From contig CAIUTB010000118.1 in assembly GCA_903901975.1 (NCBI GenBank), positions 62,001 to 126,000 of the forward strand: a DNA stretch of 64,000 nt, written 5' to 3'. The notes beneath the pieces were generated by a model, which saw only the letters and a program-made list of their open reading frames with translations, was not told the DNA's origin and searched no databases. This document shows, piece after piece, positions 48,107 to 58,025 of the stretch; positions within the stretch are counted from its first letter, which is position 1; each line of letters opens with the position of its first letter. This DNA is from an uncultured Bacteroidales bacterium (GTDB lineage Bacteria; Bacteroidota; Bacteroidia; Bacteroidales; Paludibacteraceae). Both the position numbers and the translations under genes were made by a program.

Positions 48107-48907
48107 TCAAAACTGCCACCCTTTAACAGCTTCGATTGCTTCATAAGCCGTCAAATCAATTTTGGTAGGAACGATAGAAATGAAATTGTTCAGTATCGCC
48201 CATTCGTCGGTATCTTCAGCTTCCGGTTCGTTGTTTTCAAAATAGCCTGTGAGCCAAAAATATTCCCGTCCCTGCGGATCAGTTCGTTTTTCATATTCTT
48301 TTACCCACTGACCATCAGCCTGACGGGCAATCTTCACTCCTTTAATGTTGCCATTTGGCGCATTTACATTCAGACAGGTACCATGACTTAATCCGTTCTT
48401 CAATGCTTCGCGGGTTATTTTCAACACATGCGATTCAAAATGAGAAAAATCGGCTTCCAGTGAATGTGTATCAATTGAAAACCCAATAGATAAAATACCA
48501 TTTTCACAACCTTCGAGTACCGCTCCCATTGTGCCTGAATAAATTACATTAATGGCTGAATTGGAACCATGATTTATGCCCGAAACAATCAAATCAGGTT
48601 TACGTTCCACTATTTCATTCAATGCTAACTTCACACAATCCGTCGGTGTGCCGGTACAACAATAACGTTTAAGTCCATCCTTTTCTTCCAACTTTTTGTA
48701 GCGAATCGGTTGAGTCACCGTCAGTGCATTCGACTGTGCCGATCGTGGTCCATCGGGTGCAACAACTACCACTTCACCAATTTCCATCATCAATCGGGTC
48801 AATACTTTTATACCTTTTGCCTCGTGTCCGTCATCATTGGTAATTAAAATATAGGGCTTCTGTGGCCCTTTAAATCCCTGAAATGGGGAATCAATTGTTT
48901 GTATCAT
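48107..48907 (-). CDS. surE: 5'/3'-nucleotidase SurE
   Basis: PYILITNDDGHEAKGIKVL, VAPDGPRSAQSNALT, VSGINHGSNSAINVIYSGTMGAVLEG. Confidence 0.95.
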   Translation of the reverse strand: MIQTIDSPFQGFKGPQKPYILITNDDGHEAKGIKVLTRLMMEIGEVVVVAPDGPRSAQSNALTVTQPIRYKKLEEKDGLKRYCCTGTPTDCVKLALNEIVERKPDLIVSGINHGSNSAINVIYSGTMGAVLEGCENGILSIGFSIDTHSLEADFSHFESHVLKITREALKNGLSHGTCLNVNAPNGNIKGVKIARQADGQWVKEYEKRTDPQGREYFWLTGYFENNEPEAEDTDEWAILNNFISIVPTKIDLTAYEAIEAVKGWQF

Positions 48908-48932
48908 TGTAAATTAATATTAAGTTTTAAGT

Positions 48933-48954
48933 CCCCTTTAGAAGATTTAGGAGC
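48933..48954. repeat. Degenerate CCCCTTTAG...TTTAGGAG repeat
   Basis: ccctttagaagatttaggagc, related to 16098 and 20653. Confidence 0.4.
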
Positions 48955-48956
48955 CT

Positions 48957-49679
48957 TTATTTTCGCACTCTCCAAATCGTTGCCGATAAAAATCCGCCAC
49001 TCATCAACACAAAATAAATAATATCGCGCGAATCAATCACACCACGGCTCATCGATTTATAATGTATATGTATTCCTAATTGTTCAACTACTTGTACAGA
49101 TTGTCCCGACCTAAAGAAACTCATAGTAAGCTCAAAACCATAGTAGAAAAAGAAGGAGAGTACCACAGCAACTACAAATGATACAATTTGATTGGACGAA
49201 AGTGACGAAGCAAAGCTACCGATAGCAACATACAGTGCTGCCAGAAAAATCAATCCGATAAACGATCCCCAAAATGCACCCGAATCAACATTCCCCATCG
49301 GCTCAGCCATATAAGAAATGGATAAATAATAGAGTATTGCAGGGAATAATGCAGCAATAACCAGCAACCAAGCGGCAAGATATTTACCAAGAACAATCTG
49401 TGGTTTACTGATTGGTTTTGTCACCAGCAATTCCCACGTTCCGGTTTGTTTTTCTTCAGCAAAAAGTCGCATGCTAATGGCAGGACACAAAAATAAGAAC
49501 AACCAGGGTGCAAGATAAAACAATCCGTCAAGATTAGCATAACCTGTTTCCAGCACATTGTATTCTCCCTGAATTACCCAAAGAAACAAGCCAGTAAGCG
49601 TCAGAAAAATGCCAACAACAATATAACCGGTTGCATTACTGAAAAATGCACGCAACTCTTTTTTTAAGACTGAAAACAT
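48957..49679 (-). CDS. gldF: Gliding-motility-type ABC permease GldF
   Basis: MFSVLKKELRAFFSNATGYIVVGIFLTLTGLFLWV, RLFAEEKQTGTWELLVTKPISKPQIVLGKYLA. Confidence 0.85.
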   Translation of the reverse strand: MFSVLKKELRAFFSNATGYIVVGIFLTLTGLFLWVIQGEYNVLETGYANLDGLFYLAPWLFLFLCPAISMRLFAEEKQTGTWELLVTKPISKPQIVLGKYLAAWLLVIAALFPAILYYLSISYMAEPMGNVDSGAFWGSFIGLIFLAALYVAIGSFASSLSSNQIVSFVVAVVLSFFFYYGFELTMSFFRSGQSVQVVEQLGIHIHYKSMSRGVIDSRDIIYFVLMSGGFLSATIWRVRK

Positions 49680-49782
49680 GTTTTTTGCCGAACAACTTAG
49701 ATTGATAATTATTTTGCTATTTTTGCGCTGTCAAAGGTAACCAAAATAATTGAATGAAAAACCATTTGCAATGGATGATTTT

Positions 49783-50982
49783 ATGAGAAACAAGCTACTA
49801 TTCCTACTGATTATCATATCTTCCGGCATGATTCCGGCACAGACTTATGACAACTACAGCATTAAATTACAGGGGATTTACGGGAATATTCTTCCACACG
49901 ATGCGCATGTAAAAGCTTTAGTTTTGAATTCGGTTACGGGTGCTGAGTTATCACTTGAATTTCAATCGATGAACGAAAAAAACTGGTATCAATTCAATGG
50001 TTTTCCTACCATTGGACTGGGAGCTGTGTGGCTAAATCTGGGTAATCCGGCTAAACTTGGTAACGCTTATGCTATTTATCCCTATATTTCCTACTCCATC
50101 ATCCGCACTAATTTTCTGAAAGTGAATTTTAAAGGAGGAACAGGAGTGAGTTTTCTGACCAAAAATTATTACAATACCAATACCGATTTAGCTGGGAATA
50201 TACTTCCATCTTTAACCGGGACAAATGGTGCCATAGGCTCAGTTATTAATGTGTATTTTTCTGCCGGTGCCAGTTTGGAAATACCTATAACCAGTGGACT
50301 GAGCCTAACCGGCGATTATACCTGGAATCATATGTCAAATGGAAGCGCAGTTGCTCCAAACTCAGGATTAAATTTACTGAATGGCTTTATTGGACTGAAA
50401 TACTCACCTAATTATAAGAAATACACATTCCCTCAAAAGCAACAATTAGAGGGAATTACTAAAAAATTCTATCCTGAAATTATTGTTTCGGGTGGCTTCC
50501 GACAGTTGTATTATCAGGATCAGAAAACCTTTCCGATTGCGTCTGTGATTGCCGGTGTATATCACCCTGTTACTAATTTTTATCGAATGGGGTTGGCTGT
50601 GGATGCTTTCTATGACGGCGCATTCGATGGATATACGAAATTCTCACGTTACTACATTACAACTGACGAGTTGAAAAACAAGTTCCGTGTGGGATTATCG
50701 TGGCAACATGAATTATTGTTTGGTAAATTGATTGGAGGAATGGATTTCGGAGTATATTTATACGATCCGCTTAAAAACCTTTCACCTTACGATCAGGCAA
50801 AAGTTACAACTTTGAATAAAGGATTGATTTATCCGTATAATATTGACTCTGAAGATGGGTGGTTTTATACTCGTGTCACACTGAAATATGCCATAAGTAA
50901 ACATTATTTCTTATGTGTAGGATTAAAAACTCATCTTCAAAAAGCCGAATTTATTGAATGGGGATTGGGGTATAGACTATAA
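49783..50982 (+). CDS. Acyloxyacyl hydrolase / PagL-like lipid A 3-O-deacylase family outer membrane protein
   Basis: Signal peptide; GGTGVSFL; YTWNHMSNGSAVAPNSGLNLLNGFIGLKYSP contains the HxSN-type motif and downstream pattern of the PagL family; extra C-terminal beta-barrel half. Confidence 0.75.
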   Translation: MRNKLLFLLIIISSGMIPAQTYDNYSIKLQGIYGNILPHDAHVKALVLNSVTGAELSLEFQSMNEKNWYQFNGFPTIGLGAVWLNLGNPAKLGNAYAIYPYISYSIIRTNFLKVNFKGGTGVSFLTKNYYNTNTDLAGNILPSLTGTNGAIGSVINVYFSAGASLEIPITSGLSLTGDYTWNHMSNGSAVAPNSGLNLLNGFIGLKYSPNYKKYTFPQKQQLEGITKKFYPEIIVSGGFRQLYYQDQKTFPIASVIAGVYHPVTNFYRMGLAVDAFYDGAFDGYTKFSRYYITTDELKNKFRVGLSWQHELLFGKLIGGMDFGVYLYDPLKNLSPYDQAKVTTLNKGLIYPYNIDSEDGWFYTRVTLKYAISKHYFLCVGLKTHLQKAEFIEWGLGYRL

Positions 50983-50997
50983 TTGTCTGCTTACTAC

Positions 50998-53217
50998 TTA
51001 TTGCTTATTGCTTACTGCTACTAACAATGCATCCAGCATCAACGGAATTTCATCCTTGTCAATTCCATTTGCAATCAGATAAGACTTATCTTCATTAAAA
51101 GCTCCAAGAAACAAATCGTGCTTATTCTCATGCAATTCAATGGTTTTACGATATAAGTTTATGGCTTCGGTATGTTTCTTCTGACACCAGGCTATGTGAG
51201 CTGCATTCATAAAATCCTGCACATTGGGTTCAGTCTCAATCAGCTTACTAACATAATAATCAGCCTGTTTGACATTACCCGAAACAAACGAACACCAAGT
51301 TATTGCCCGCCACACCTTCACATTTTCGCCTTCGAGGGCATCCAGTTTAAAATAAATATTCAAGGCTTCTTTGAATTTTCTCAATTCCACAAAACAATGT
51401 GCAATTTGCATCAAAACTAGGTTTTGATTAGGTTTTAGATGATCTACATGATGGTAGAATTCAAGTGCCTTCTCAAAATTACCCGACAATCTATAACAAA
51501 GTGCCATTTTGCGAACTGTCCAAATATCGTCGGGCTGAATAATATCAGCTTTATTATAAGCGTCAAGTGCTTTCTCGAATTGTGAAGTCTGCTGATATAT
51601 ATACCCAATTTTCTGATATAGGGCAGCCATTGGAGTTATTTCGTGCTGAATTTCCTCAAACAGTTCAAGTGCTGGAATAAAATGGCTTTTTGAGAAATAA
51701 TATTCGGCAATACTTATTTTAAAATCGTGGTCATTCGACAAAATATCAAATAAAAATGAGTGGTGCATCGACAGTGAATAACTAAACATATCTGCGAAAT
51801 CGCCATGTTTCGAATACAGCTTAAAAAAGCGGAACAAATCCTGGATATATTGTTTCGAAATATTTTTTGTGGCTAAATTTGGGTTAAGTATAGCTTCGTC
51901 GTTTGTCAACTCTGCCAACTGTTCAGCTTCCATTTTGAACGAATTCTTTAGCATGCCACGTTGTGATTCTGGCATTTGCAAAATACTGAGACAAAAAGAG
52001 TATTTATCCGAATTACACATAATGTTATTCCCCACAAAAGCAGAAATCAATGAATTATCATCCGGTTTAAAAAGCTCTTTTACAGTAGAGTATTTTGTGT
52101 CGAAAGGCAAAAACCAATTACTCGTTTCTGAGAAAAATGGAAAATTCTTCAGAAGTGAAAAGGTACTCATATAAACATCAGCACCTTCCATTTGCAGTTC
52201 GCTCAGTTCTTTCAGTTTATCGGATATTCCACTTTTATCAAGCATTTCCTGCCATTCAGGATTTTCTTCACCCCAGTCATCTGAATTTAAAAGTGAGTCT
52301 GGGTCCATTTTATCCTTCAGCAACGGACTGATTTTCATCATCTCAGGCAGAATTTCTTCCTGCATTTTCTTTGAAATCTTTTCAGTTTCGGCTGTTGAGA
52401 TTATCTGAATTAATATGGTTTGAAAATTATCAACCACATGATTATCGTCTGCCAATAAAACCAACCGATTTCGAATAGCAGGAAAATAGGGCAAAAAACG
52501 GTTGTATCGAGCCATCACAAAACTCAATCCAACCATGGCACGCTGTCTGACCATCTGATTCTCTGACTGACAAGCATCGAGTAGCATCATCATTTTGCGC
52601 TCGTCGAACATGCGCCACAAATTGAGCGTCAGCGCAGAAATAAGGATTGATTTTTCTAAAAAACCCGGATAAGAATCAATTAGAATCTGCTCAAAAAGTT
52701 TTTTCTCCTCCGATTCATACGAAGTTGCTAACCAGAATATGTTAAATAGCTCGGGCAAAGCAGTCTCATAATTTGATCGCAAGCGGTTCTTTTCTAACTC
52801 ATGGCTATCCTGCAGATTAGAAATTAAAATAGATTGAGAATGATAATACCGGAGCGATATCAGTAATTCAGCGGGTGATTTATATTTTTTTGTGTAAGGA
52901 AAATAACGTTTCTGAGTATATTCAAAATTTGTTGAATTACGAAATAACAGTTCTTCTCGCAATTCAGCATCCAAAACAAACAATTTGGCAATCAGCTTAT
53001 TATAAACTGATTTACGTTCAGGATCTTCAACTCCGGTAATATAGTATTGCAGGAGAAAACGGTAATTTTGATGCAGGTCATTCAATCGATCGGTATATTC
53101 TCCGAGTTGCAACTCATTAGTTAAATCTTCTATTTTTGCAATCGCAGTCGTTATCTGACCAGTAGCCAGAAAGTGTAAAACCGAATTATATGTTGAATGA
53201 ATTTGGGAAGAATCCAT
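50998..53217 (-). CDS. Tetratricopeptide-repeat protein
   Basis: C-terminal TPRs (AALYQKIGYIYQQTSQFEKALDAYNKADIIQPDDIWTVRKMALCYRLSGNFEKALEFYHHVDHLKP). Confidence 0.85.
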   Translation of the reverse strand: MDSSQIHSTYNSVLHFLATGQITTAIAKIEDLTNELQLGEYTDRLNDLHQNYRFLLQYYITGVEDPERKSVYNKLIAKLFVLDAELREELLFRNSTNFEYTQKRYFPYTKKYKSPAELLISLRYYHSQSILISNLQDSHELEKNRLRSNYETALPELFNIFWLATSYESEEKKLFEQILIDSYPGFLEKSILISALTLNLWRMFDERKMMMLLDACQSENQMVRQRAMVGLSFVMARYNRFLPYFPAIRNRLVLLADDNHVVDNFQTILIQIISTAETEKISKKMQEEILPEMMKISPLLKDKMDPDSLLNSDDWGEENPEWQEMLDKSGISDKLKELSELQMEGADVYMSTFSLLKNFPFFSETSNWFLPFDTKYSTVKELFKPDDNSLISAFVGNNIMCNSDKYSFCLSILQMPESQRGMLKNSFKMEAEQLAELTNDEAILNPNLATKNISKQYIQDLFRFFKLYSKHGDFADMFSYSLSMHHSFLFDILSNDHDFKISIAEYYFSKSHFIPALELFEEIQHEITPMAALYQKIGYIYQQTSQFEKALDAYNKADIIQPDDIWTVRKMALCYRLSGNFEKALEFYHHVDHLKPNQNLVLMQIAHCFVELRKFKEALNIYFKLDALEGENVKVWRAITWCSFVSGNVKQADYYVSKLIETEPNVQDFMNAAHIAWCQKKHTEAINLYRKTIELHENKHDLFLGAFNEDKSYLIANGIDKDEIPLMLDALLVAVSNKQ

Positions 53218-53220
53218 AAG

Positions 53221-53922
53221 TTAACCCATTTTGCTTATTTTTCGTAAGCGTTCTTCATCAATAATTTTAAGTTTCCTGCCATCCATTGCAATAACATGTT
53301 CATTTACAAACATCGACAAAGTTCGAATAGCATTTGATGTGGTCATATTGGACAAGTTAGCAAGGTCTTCGCGTGAAAGGTATATGCAAATAGTTGCACC
53401 ATCTTCTTCCATACCATAATTTTTTCTTAGCAACAATAAGGCTTCAGCAAGTCGTCCTCGAATATGTTTTTGTGTAAGATTTACAGTACGAGCATCAGAA
53501 GCTCCTAAATCTCCGGCAATTTCTTCCAAAAACCGATAACAAAATGCATTGTTATGACGTAAAATAGATAAAAAAATGTCTGCTTTTATCATGTAAACCG
53601 TCGAAGCTTCAAAAGCGGTCACATTAGTATTGTAATTTTCGTTCGCAATAATGGCTCTGTAACCAAAATGTTCTCCTGGTTTCAGCATTCTGATAATTTG
53701 CGATCGGCTTCCGACACCTTCTTTATAAACTTTCACCTTTCCACTGGCCAGTATCATCATGTGTGTAGGTATCTCACCTTCGCAATGAATCATTTCATTT
53801 TTCTTAAAATGATGAATAGAATAATTATTTTTCACAAACTGCCTTTCATCAGGAGTCAAGACATCCCAAACAGTTAGAATTTCTTCTATTGGTTTTAGCA
53901 CTGAAACATGTTTTTTTGCCAT
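53221..53922 (-). CDS. Crp/Fnr-family transcriptional regulator
   Basis: cNMP-binding-like domain (MMILASGKVKVYKEGVGSRSQIIRMLKPGEHFGYRAII) and winged HTH (LSREDLANLSNMTTSNAIRTLSMF). Confidence 0.92.
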   Translation of the reverse strand: MAKKHVSVLKPIEEILTVWDVLTPDERQFVKNNYSIHHFKKNEMIHCEGEIPTHMMILASGKVKVYKEGVGSRSQIIRMLKPGEHFGYRAIIANENYNTNVTAFEASTVYMIKADIFLSILRHNNAFCYRFLEEIAGDLGASDARTVNLTQKHIRGRLAEALLLLRKNYGMEEDGATICIYLSREDLANLSNMTTSNAIRTLSMFVNEHVIAMDGRKLKIIDEERLRKISKMG

Positions 53923-54162
53923 AAAATTTTCGCTGAAATATGTTTGACAACAATGTTATAAAGCACAAATTTAGTGATTTTCTGACAAATATATCCTAAA
54001 TAGCAAAAAAATATAAATAAATATTGAAAAAGAAATTTTTCATTTGTCATTTTTGAATAAAAGAGCTGATTATCATTGTTTTTGTAATTGTAAAAAATAT
54101 CAATCATGAAAATTCAAATAAATATGATTACTTTTGTAATATTCATTTAGCATAAAAGATCT

Positions 54163-55365
54163 ATGAAACGTATTTTCTTGTACTTTTTCATATTATTGAG
54201 TACTCTTAAACTGAATGCTCAACAATTAATGTTTAGCGATTCGACAATTGTAAGCTTAATAACCTGCTCAGCAGGCGAAGAAGTGTATGAAAAATTTGGT
54301 CATACCGCTATCCGTTTAAAAAATCCTCATTCTGCAATAGATGTAGTCTTCAATTACGGTATTTTTAGCTTTGACACTCCAGATTTTTATTATAAATTTA
54401 TCAAGGGTGAAACAGATTATGAGCTTGGGGTTTATGATACAGGCAATTTCCTGGCTTCCTACGCTCAACGTAATTCGTTGGTTTGGGAACAAATACTTAA
54501 TCTGAATTCAACTGAGAAAAGAGTTTTAATTAAAAATCTGCTAAAAAACTACGAACCTAAAAACAGAGTTTATCGCTATAATTTCGTATTCGACAATTGT
54601 TCAACCCGTCCAAGAGATAAAATATTAGGTTCTATACATGGTTATGTAAAATTCGAAGATAATGCTGATGTAAAGACCTATCGGCAGTGGATCGGCAGCT
54701 ATGTTGGAAATGACACCTGGTTAAAATTTGGAATAGATCTGTTATTCGGAAAAGATGCTGATCAGTCTCCAACTTTTAGTGAAAGTATGTTTTTACCTGA
54801 GGTACTTATGACCGGTTTTCAAACGGCTGAAATTCACTCCATAAATAATCAGAGCAGAAAATTAGTTTTAGATAAAAAACTTTTAATTGACAAAAAAGAA
54901 GTCGAACAAAAACTAAGCATTTTGTCAATAAAACCTTTAACACTTACAATATTGCTTTTCATTATTGGTCTATTAATAACAATTTGGGATTTATTTCGCA
55001 ATCATCATTATAAATTATTCGACTCATTTTTACTTATTTCAACAGGCTTAGTGGGCATATTAGTAGCCTATATGATGATATTCTCTACCCACCCCTTAGT
55101 TAAAATTAATTTAAATATATTGTGGTTAAATCCACTCAATATTATACTTGGTATTTTAATGTGGTTTCCTAAATTACGTACACCAGTTTTTTTCTACGAA
55201 ATCATAAACATTTTGCTTCTTATTGGAGGACTTTTCTCGTTTGCATTATCAACTCAGATTTTTAATCTTGCCGCTTTTCCATTAATTGTATTACTATTAT
55301 TACGTTCCACCAGTTGGTTTGTATATTTAAAAAAACGAATGTATAAAAGAAGATCTGTTATATAA
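54163..55365 (+). CDS. DUF4105 / Lnb-type periplasmic domain membrane protein
   Basis: LITCSAGEEVYEKFGHTAIRLKNPHSAIDVVFNYGIFSFDTPDFYYKFIKGETDYELGVYD and YNFVFDNCSTRPRDKI; four C-terminal TM helices. Confidence 0.85.
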   Translation: MKRIFLYFFILLSTLKLNAQQLMFSDSTIVSLITCSAGEEVYEKFGHTAIRLKNPHSAIDVVFNYGIFSFDTPDFYYKFIKGETDYELGVYDTGNFLASYAQRNSLVWEQILNLNSTEKRVLIKNLLKNYEPKNRVYRYNFVFDNCSTRPRDKILGSIHGYVKFEDNADVKTYRQWIGSYVGNDTWLKFGIDLLFGKDADQSPTFSESMFLPEVLMTGFQTAEIHSINNQSRKLVLDKKLLIDKKEVEQKLSILSIKPLTLTILLFIIGLLITIWDLFRNHHYKLFDSFLLISTGLVGILVAYMMIFSTHPLVKINLNILWLNPLNIILGILMWFPKLRTPVFFYEIINILLLIGGLFSFALSTQIFNLAAFPLIVLLLLRSTSWFVYLKKRMYKRRSVI

Positions 55366-55386
55366 ACCCGGAATTAATATTTATCA

Positions 55387-56175
55387 ATGCCATCAAAATC
55401 TTATAAAGAAAAACCGTTGAAGTTTGTAGCTATCATACCTGCACGCTTTGCGTCAACCCGTTTTCCTGGAAAACCATTGGCTAATATTGGGGGAAAAACT
55501 ATGATTCAGCGGGTTTACGATCAGGTTTCAAAAGCAGTACAAGATGTGTATGTGGCAACCGATGATCCACGAATTTTCAATGCAGTTGAGGCTTTTGGTG
55601 GAAAAGTAATTATGACATCCGACCAGCATCGTAGCGGAACTGACCGTTGTTACGAAGCATTTACAAAATTAAAAGAACACTACGATGTCATCATCAACGT
55701 TCAGGGCGACGAGCCATTTATCCAACCTGAACAAATAATGGAGTTACAGAAATGTTTCGAATATGACGAAACTCAACTGGCCACATTGGCAAAGAAAATC
55801 ACTCAGAAAGAGGATTTGGAAGTTCTGACTAATCCCAATTGCCCAAAATTAATTGTGAATAAGTGGAATGAAGCACTGTATTTCAGCCGCTCAGTTATTC
55901 CATATAAACGTGGAGCTGAACTTCAAGACTGGATTTCGCTACATCCCTATCTGAAACATATTGGTATTTATGCTTATCGTGCTGATATTTTACGAGAAAT
56001 AACACTTCTAGAGCAATCACCTCTTGAGTTGGCCGAATCCCTTGAGCAGCTTCGTTGGTTGGAAAACGGATACAGAATTAAGGTTGGCTATACAGATGTA
56101 GAATCTATTGGTATTGACACACCGGAAGATTTGGAAAAAGTTACTTATCAATTCAATTCAGCAACAACATTATAA
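55387..56175 (+). CDS. kdsB: 3-deoxy-manno-octulosonate cytidylyltransferase
   Basis: IIPARFASTRFPGKPLANIGGKTMIQRVYDQ, INVQGDEPFIQPEQI, YFSRSVIPY, IDTPEDLEKV. Confidence 0.96.
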   Translation: MPSKSYKEKPLKFVAIIPARFASTRFPGKPLANIGGKTMIQRVYDQVSKAVQDVYVATDDPRIFNAVEAFGGKVIMTSDQHRSGTDRCYEAFTKLKEHYDVIINVQGDEPFIQPEQIMELQKCFEYDETQLATLAKKITQKEDLEVLTNPNCPKLIVNKWNEALYFSRSVIPYKRGAELQDWISLHPYLKHIGIYAYRADILREITLLEQSPLELAESLEQLRWLENGYRIKVGYTDVESIGIDTPEDLEKVTYQFNSATTL

Positions 56176-56293
56176 GTGTTCAAAATAATTTACCAACCTA
56201 TTTTTTCTATCCAATTTGCAGATTTCTCTTCAAAAAAAACCAAATATTCTGCTAAAAACAAATAAATTGAATATCTAAGATTTAAAATATTCT

Positions 56294-56301
56294 TACTTTT
56301 G
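56294..56301 (+). promoter_or_regulatory. -7 box TACTTTTG upstream of the acyltransferase gene
   Basis: Matches TAnnTTTG and overlaps the track GTG start, supporting ATG 56319. Confidence 0.45.
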
Positions 56302-56318
56302 TGGAAAATTTCCGTAAT

Positions 56319-57053
56319 ATGAAAAAGTTGTTATCCTACCCATTGTCCATTCTTGCATACAGTTGGTTTATATTTTTCATTTGCCTTTTTCAGCCCATTC
56401 AATGGATTTGTTTTAATATCTTTGGATATCAGGCACATAAAAAGAGTGTTGATATTCTGAATTTTTTTACAATTCTCAGCTTATATTTTATTTTTTCTAA
56501 AGTAGAAATAGAAAACAGAGAATTGATTCCAGAAGGAAAGCCCCTCATTTTTGTAGCCAATCATCAGGGTTTGTTCGACATTATTGGAATGGGGTGGTTT
56601 TTACAAAAGTTTCATCTTAAATATGTGAGCAAAATTGAACTGGGTAAAGGCATTCCAAGCATATCATACAATCTGAATCACGGAGGTTCTGTGTTAATTG
56701 ACCGCAATGACCCAAAACAGGCATTACCAGCTTTAAAAAAGATGAGTGAATATATTGAGATGAATTGTCGTTCGGTAGTTATTTATCCCGAAGGAACCCG
56801 AACAAGAGATGGAGAACCAAAACCATTTGCAGCCAGTGGTCTGAAAATACTATGTAAATATGCTCCAAGTGCTTATGTAGTACCGGTTACTATTAACAAT
56901 TCCTGGAAGATATTTCGATATGGAAATTTTCCTCTGGGCATTGGCAACCCTGTAAAATTTAGTGTTCATGAACCCATGAAAGTAAGTGAATACGATTTTA
57001 ATACGCTGTTCGAAAAAACTGAGCAGGCAATTATTACTGATATTATCAATTAA
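56319..57053 (+). CDS. plsC: 1-acyl-sn-glycerol-3-phosphate acyltransferase
   Basis: FVANHQGLFDIIGMGW (HX4D-like) and VVIYPEGTRTRDGEPKPF motifs. Confidence 0.92.
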   Translation: MKKLLSYPLSILAYSWFIFFICLFQPIQWICFNIFGYQAHKKSVDILNFFTILSLYFIFSKVEIENRELIPEGKPLIFVANHQGLFDIIGMGWFLQKFHLKYVSKIELGKGIPSISYNLNHGGSVLIDRNDPKQALPALKKMSEYIEMNCRSVVIYPEGTRTRDGEPKPFAASGLKILCKYAPSAYVVPVTINNSWKIFRYGNFPLGIGNPVKFSVHEPMKVSEYDFNTLFEKTEQAIITDIIN

Positions 57054-57102
57054 ATTAAACTTCTACAGATACTACAAAGGAAACAATAAAACATCAGTTT
57101 TA

Positions 57103-58008
57103 TTATAAACTGTCAACAACCCCTCTGTCTTTCTTCAGCTGGTCAACTAACTCATCCAAACTATTAAATTTCCGTTCGTCGCGAATTTTTTCGAGGAATT
57201 CTACTTTTATAGTCTGATTGTAAATGTCCTGGTCGAATTTTAGAATATGCACTTCGAGGCTCGTATGATAGCTGTTGTTCAGGGTGGGGCGTGTACCGAT
57301 ATTCATCATGCCTTTGTAAACGATTTCGTTGTGATACACCCTTACAGCATACACACCAAATGGAGGAATAAGTTTATCGGAATCAAGAGCTTGTAGATTG
57401 GCAGTAGGAAAACCGATTTTTCGTCCGACACGAAAACCGTCTATCACTTTTCCCTGAAAAGAATATGGGTAGGTCAGTAATTTGTTGGCATGGACAATAT
57501 CGCCCTGACTGATTGCCAACCGAATGTCAGATGAGCTTACATGCCGGTCTTCGGGGGTTTTGTAGCGTCCGGCTTGTACCACTTCCATGCCCAACATTTC
57601 TCCATACTGTTTATATTCAAGAAAACCGTCAGCACGGCTATGTCCAAAACGGTGGTCGTGACCGACGAGTAAGGTTATGACCTTATATTGTTCTTTTAGT
57701 ACCGTTTTCAGAAAATCAAATGCAGGGAGTTGAGCCAAATCCAATGTAAAATCCATGACTACGCAACGGTCAACCCCTGTTGTTTCAAGTTGTTCGATTT
57801 TTTCATAAAGTGTATTAAGCAGTTGAGGTTGATAATCGGAATTTAGTACTTTGCGGGGGTGAATGTTGAATGTTATCAGCAAACTTTGCATATTTCTGGC
57901 CTTAGCCAGCGATTTTAGTTCCTCAATCAGGAACCTATGACCGGCATGAACTCCATCGAAAAATCCTATTGTGGCAACGTAATTTAATTCAGAATGCATA
58001 ATTTCCAA
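57103..58008 (-). CDS. ribF: Bifunctional riboflavin kinase / FAD synthetase
   Basis: TIGFFDGVHAGHRFLIEEL, GHDHRFGHSRADG, GRKIGFPTANL, GMMNIGTRPTLN. Confidence 0.95.
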   Translation of the reverse strand: MEIMHSELNYVATIGFFDGVHAGHRFLIEELKSLAKARNMQSLLITFNIHPRKVLNSDYQPQLLNTLYEKIEQLETTGVDRCVVMDFTLDLAQLPAFDFLKTVLKEQYKVITLLVGHDHRFGHSRADGFLEYKQYGEMLGMEVVQAGRYKTPEDRHVSSSDIRLAISQGDIVHANKLLTYPYSFQGKVIDGFRVGRKIGFPTANLQALDSDKLIPPFGVYAVRVYHNEIVYKGMMNIGTRPTLNNSYHTSLEVHILKFDQDIYNQTIKVEFLEKIRDERKFNSLDELVDQLKKDRGVVDSL

Positions 58009-58025
58009 TTCTCAAGTTTCATCTA

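Noticed and set aside
46456-50982. A dedicated lipid A modification island (lpxB plus PagL-like plus upstream lpxK)
   Set aside because: The genes are on different strands with unrelated genes between; no operon or shared regulation is visible.
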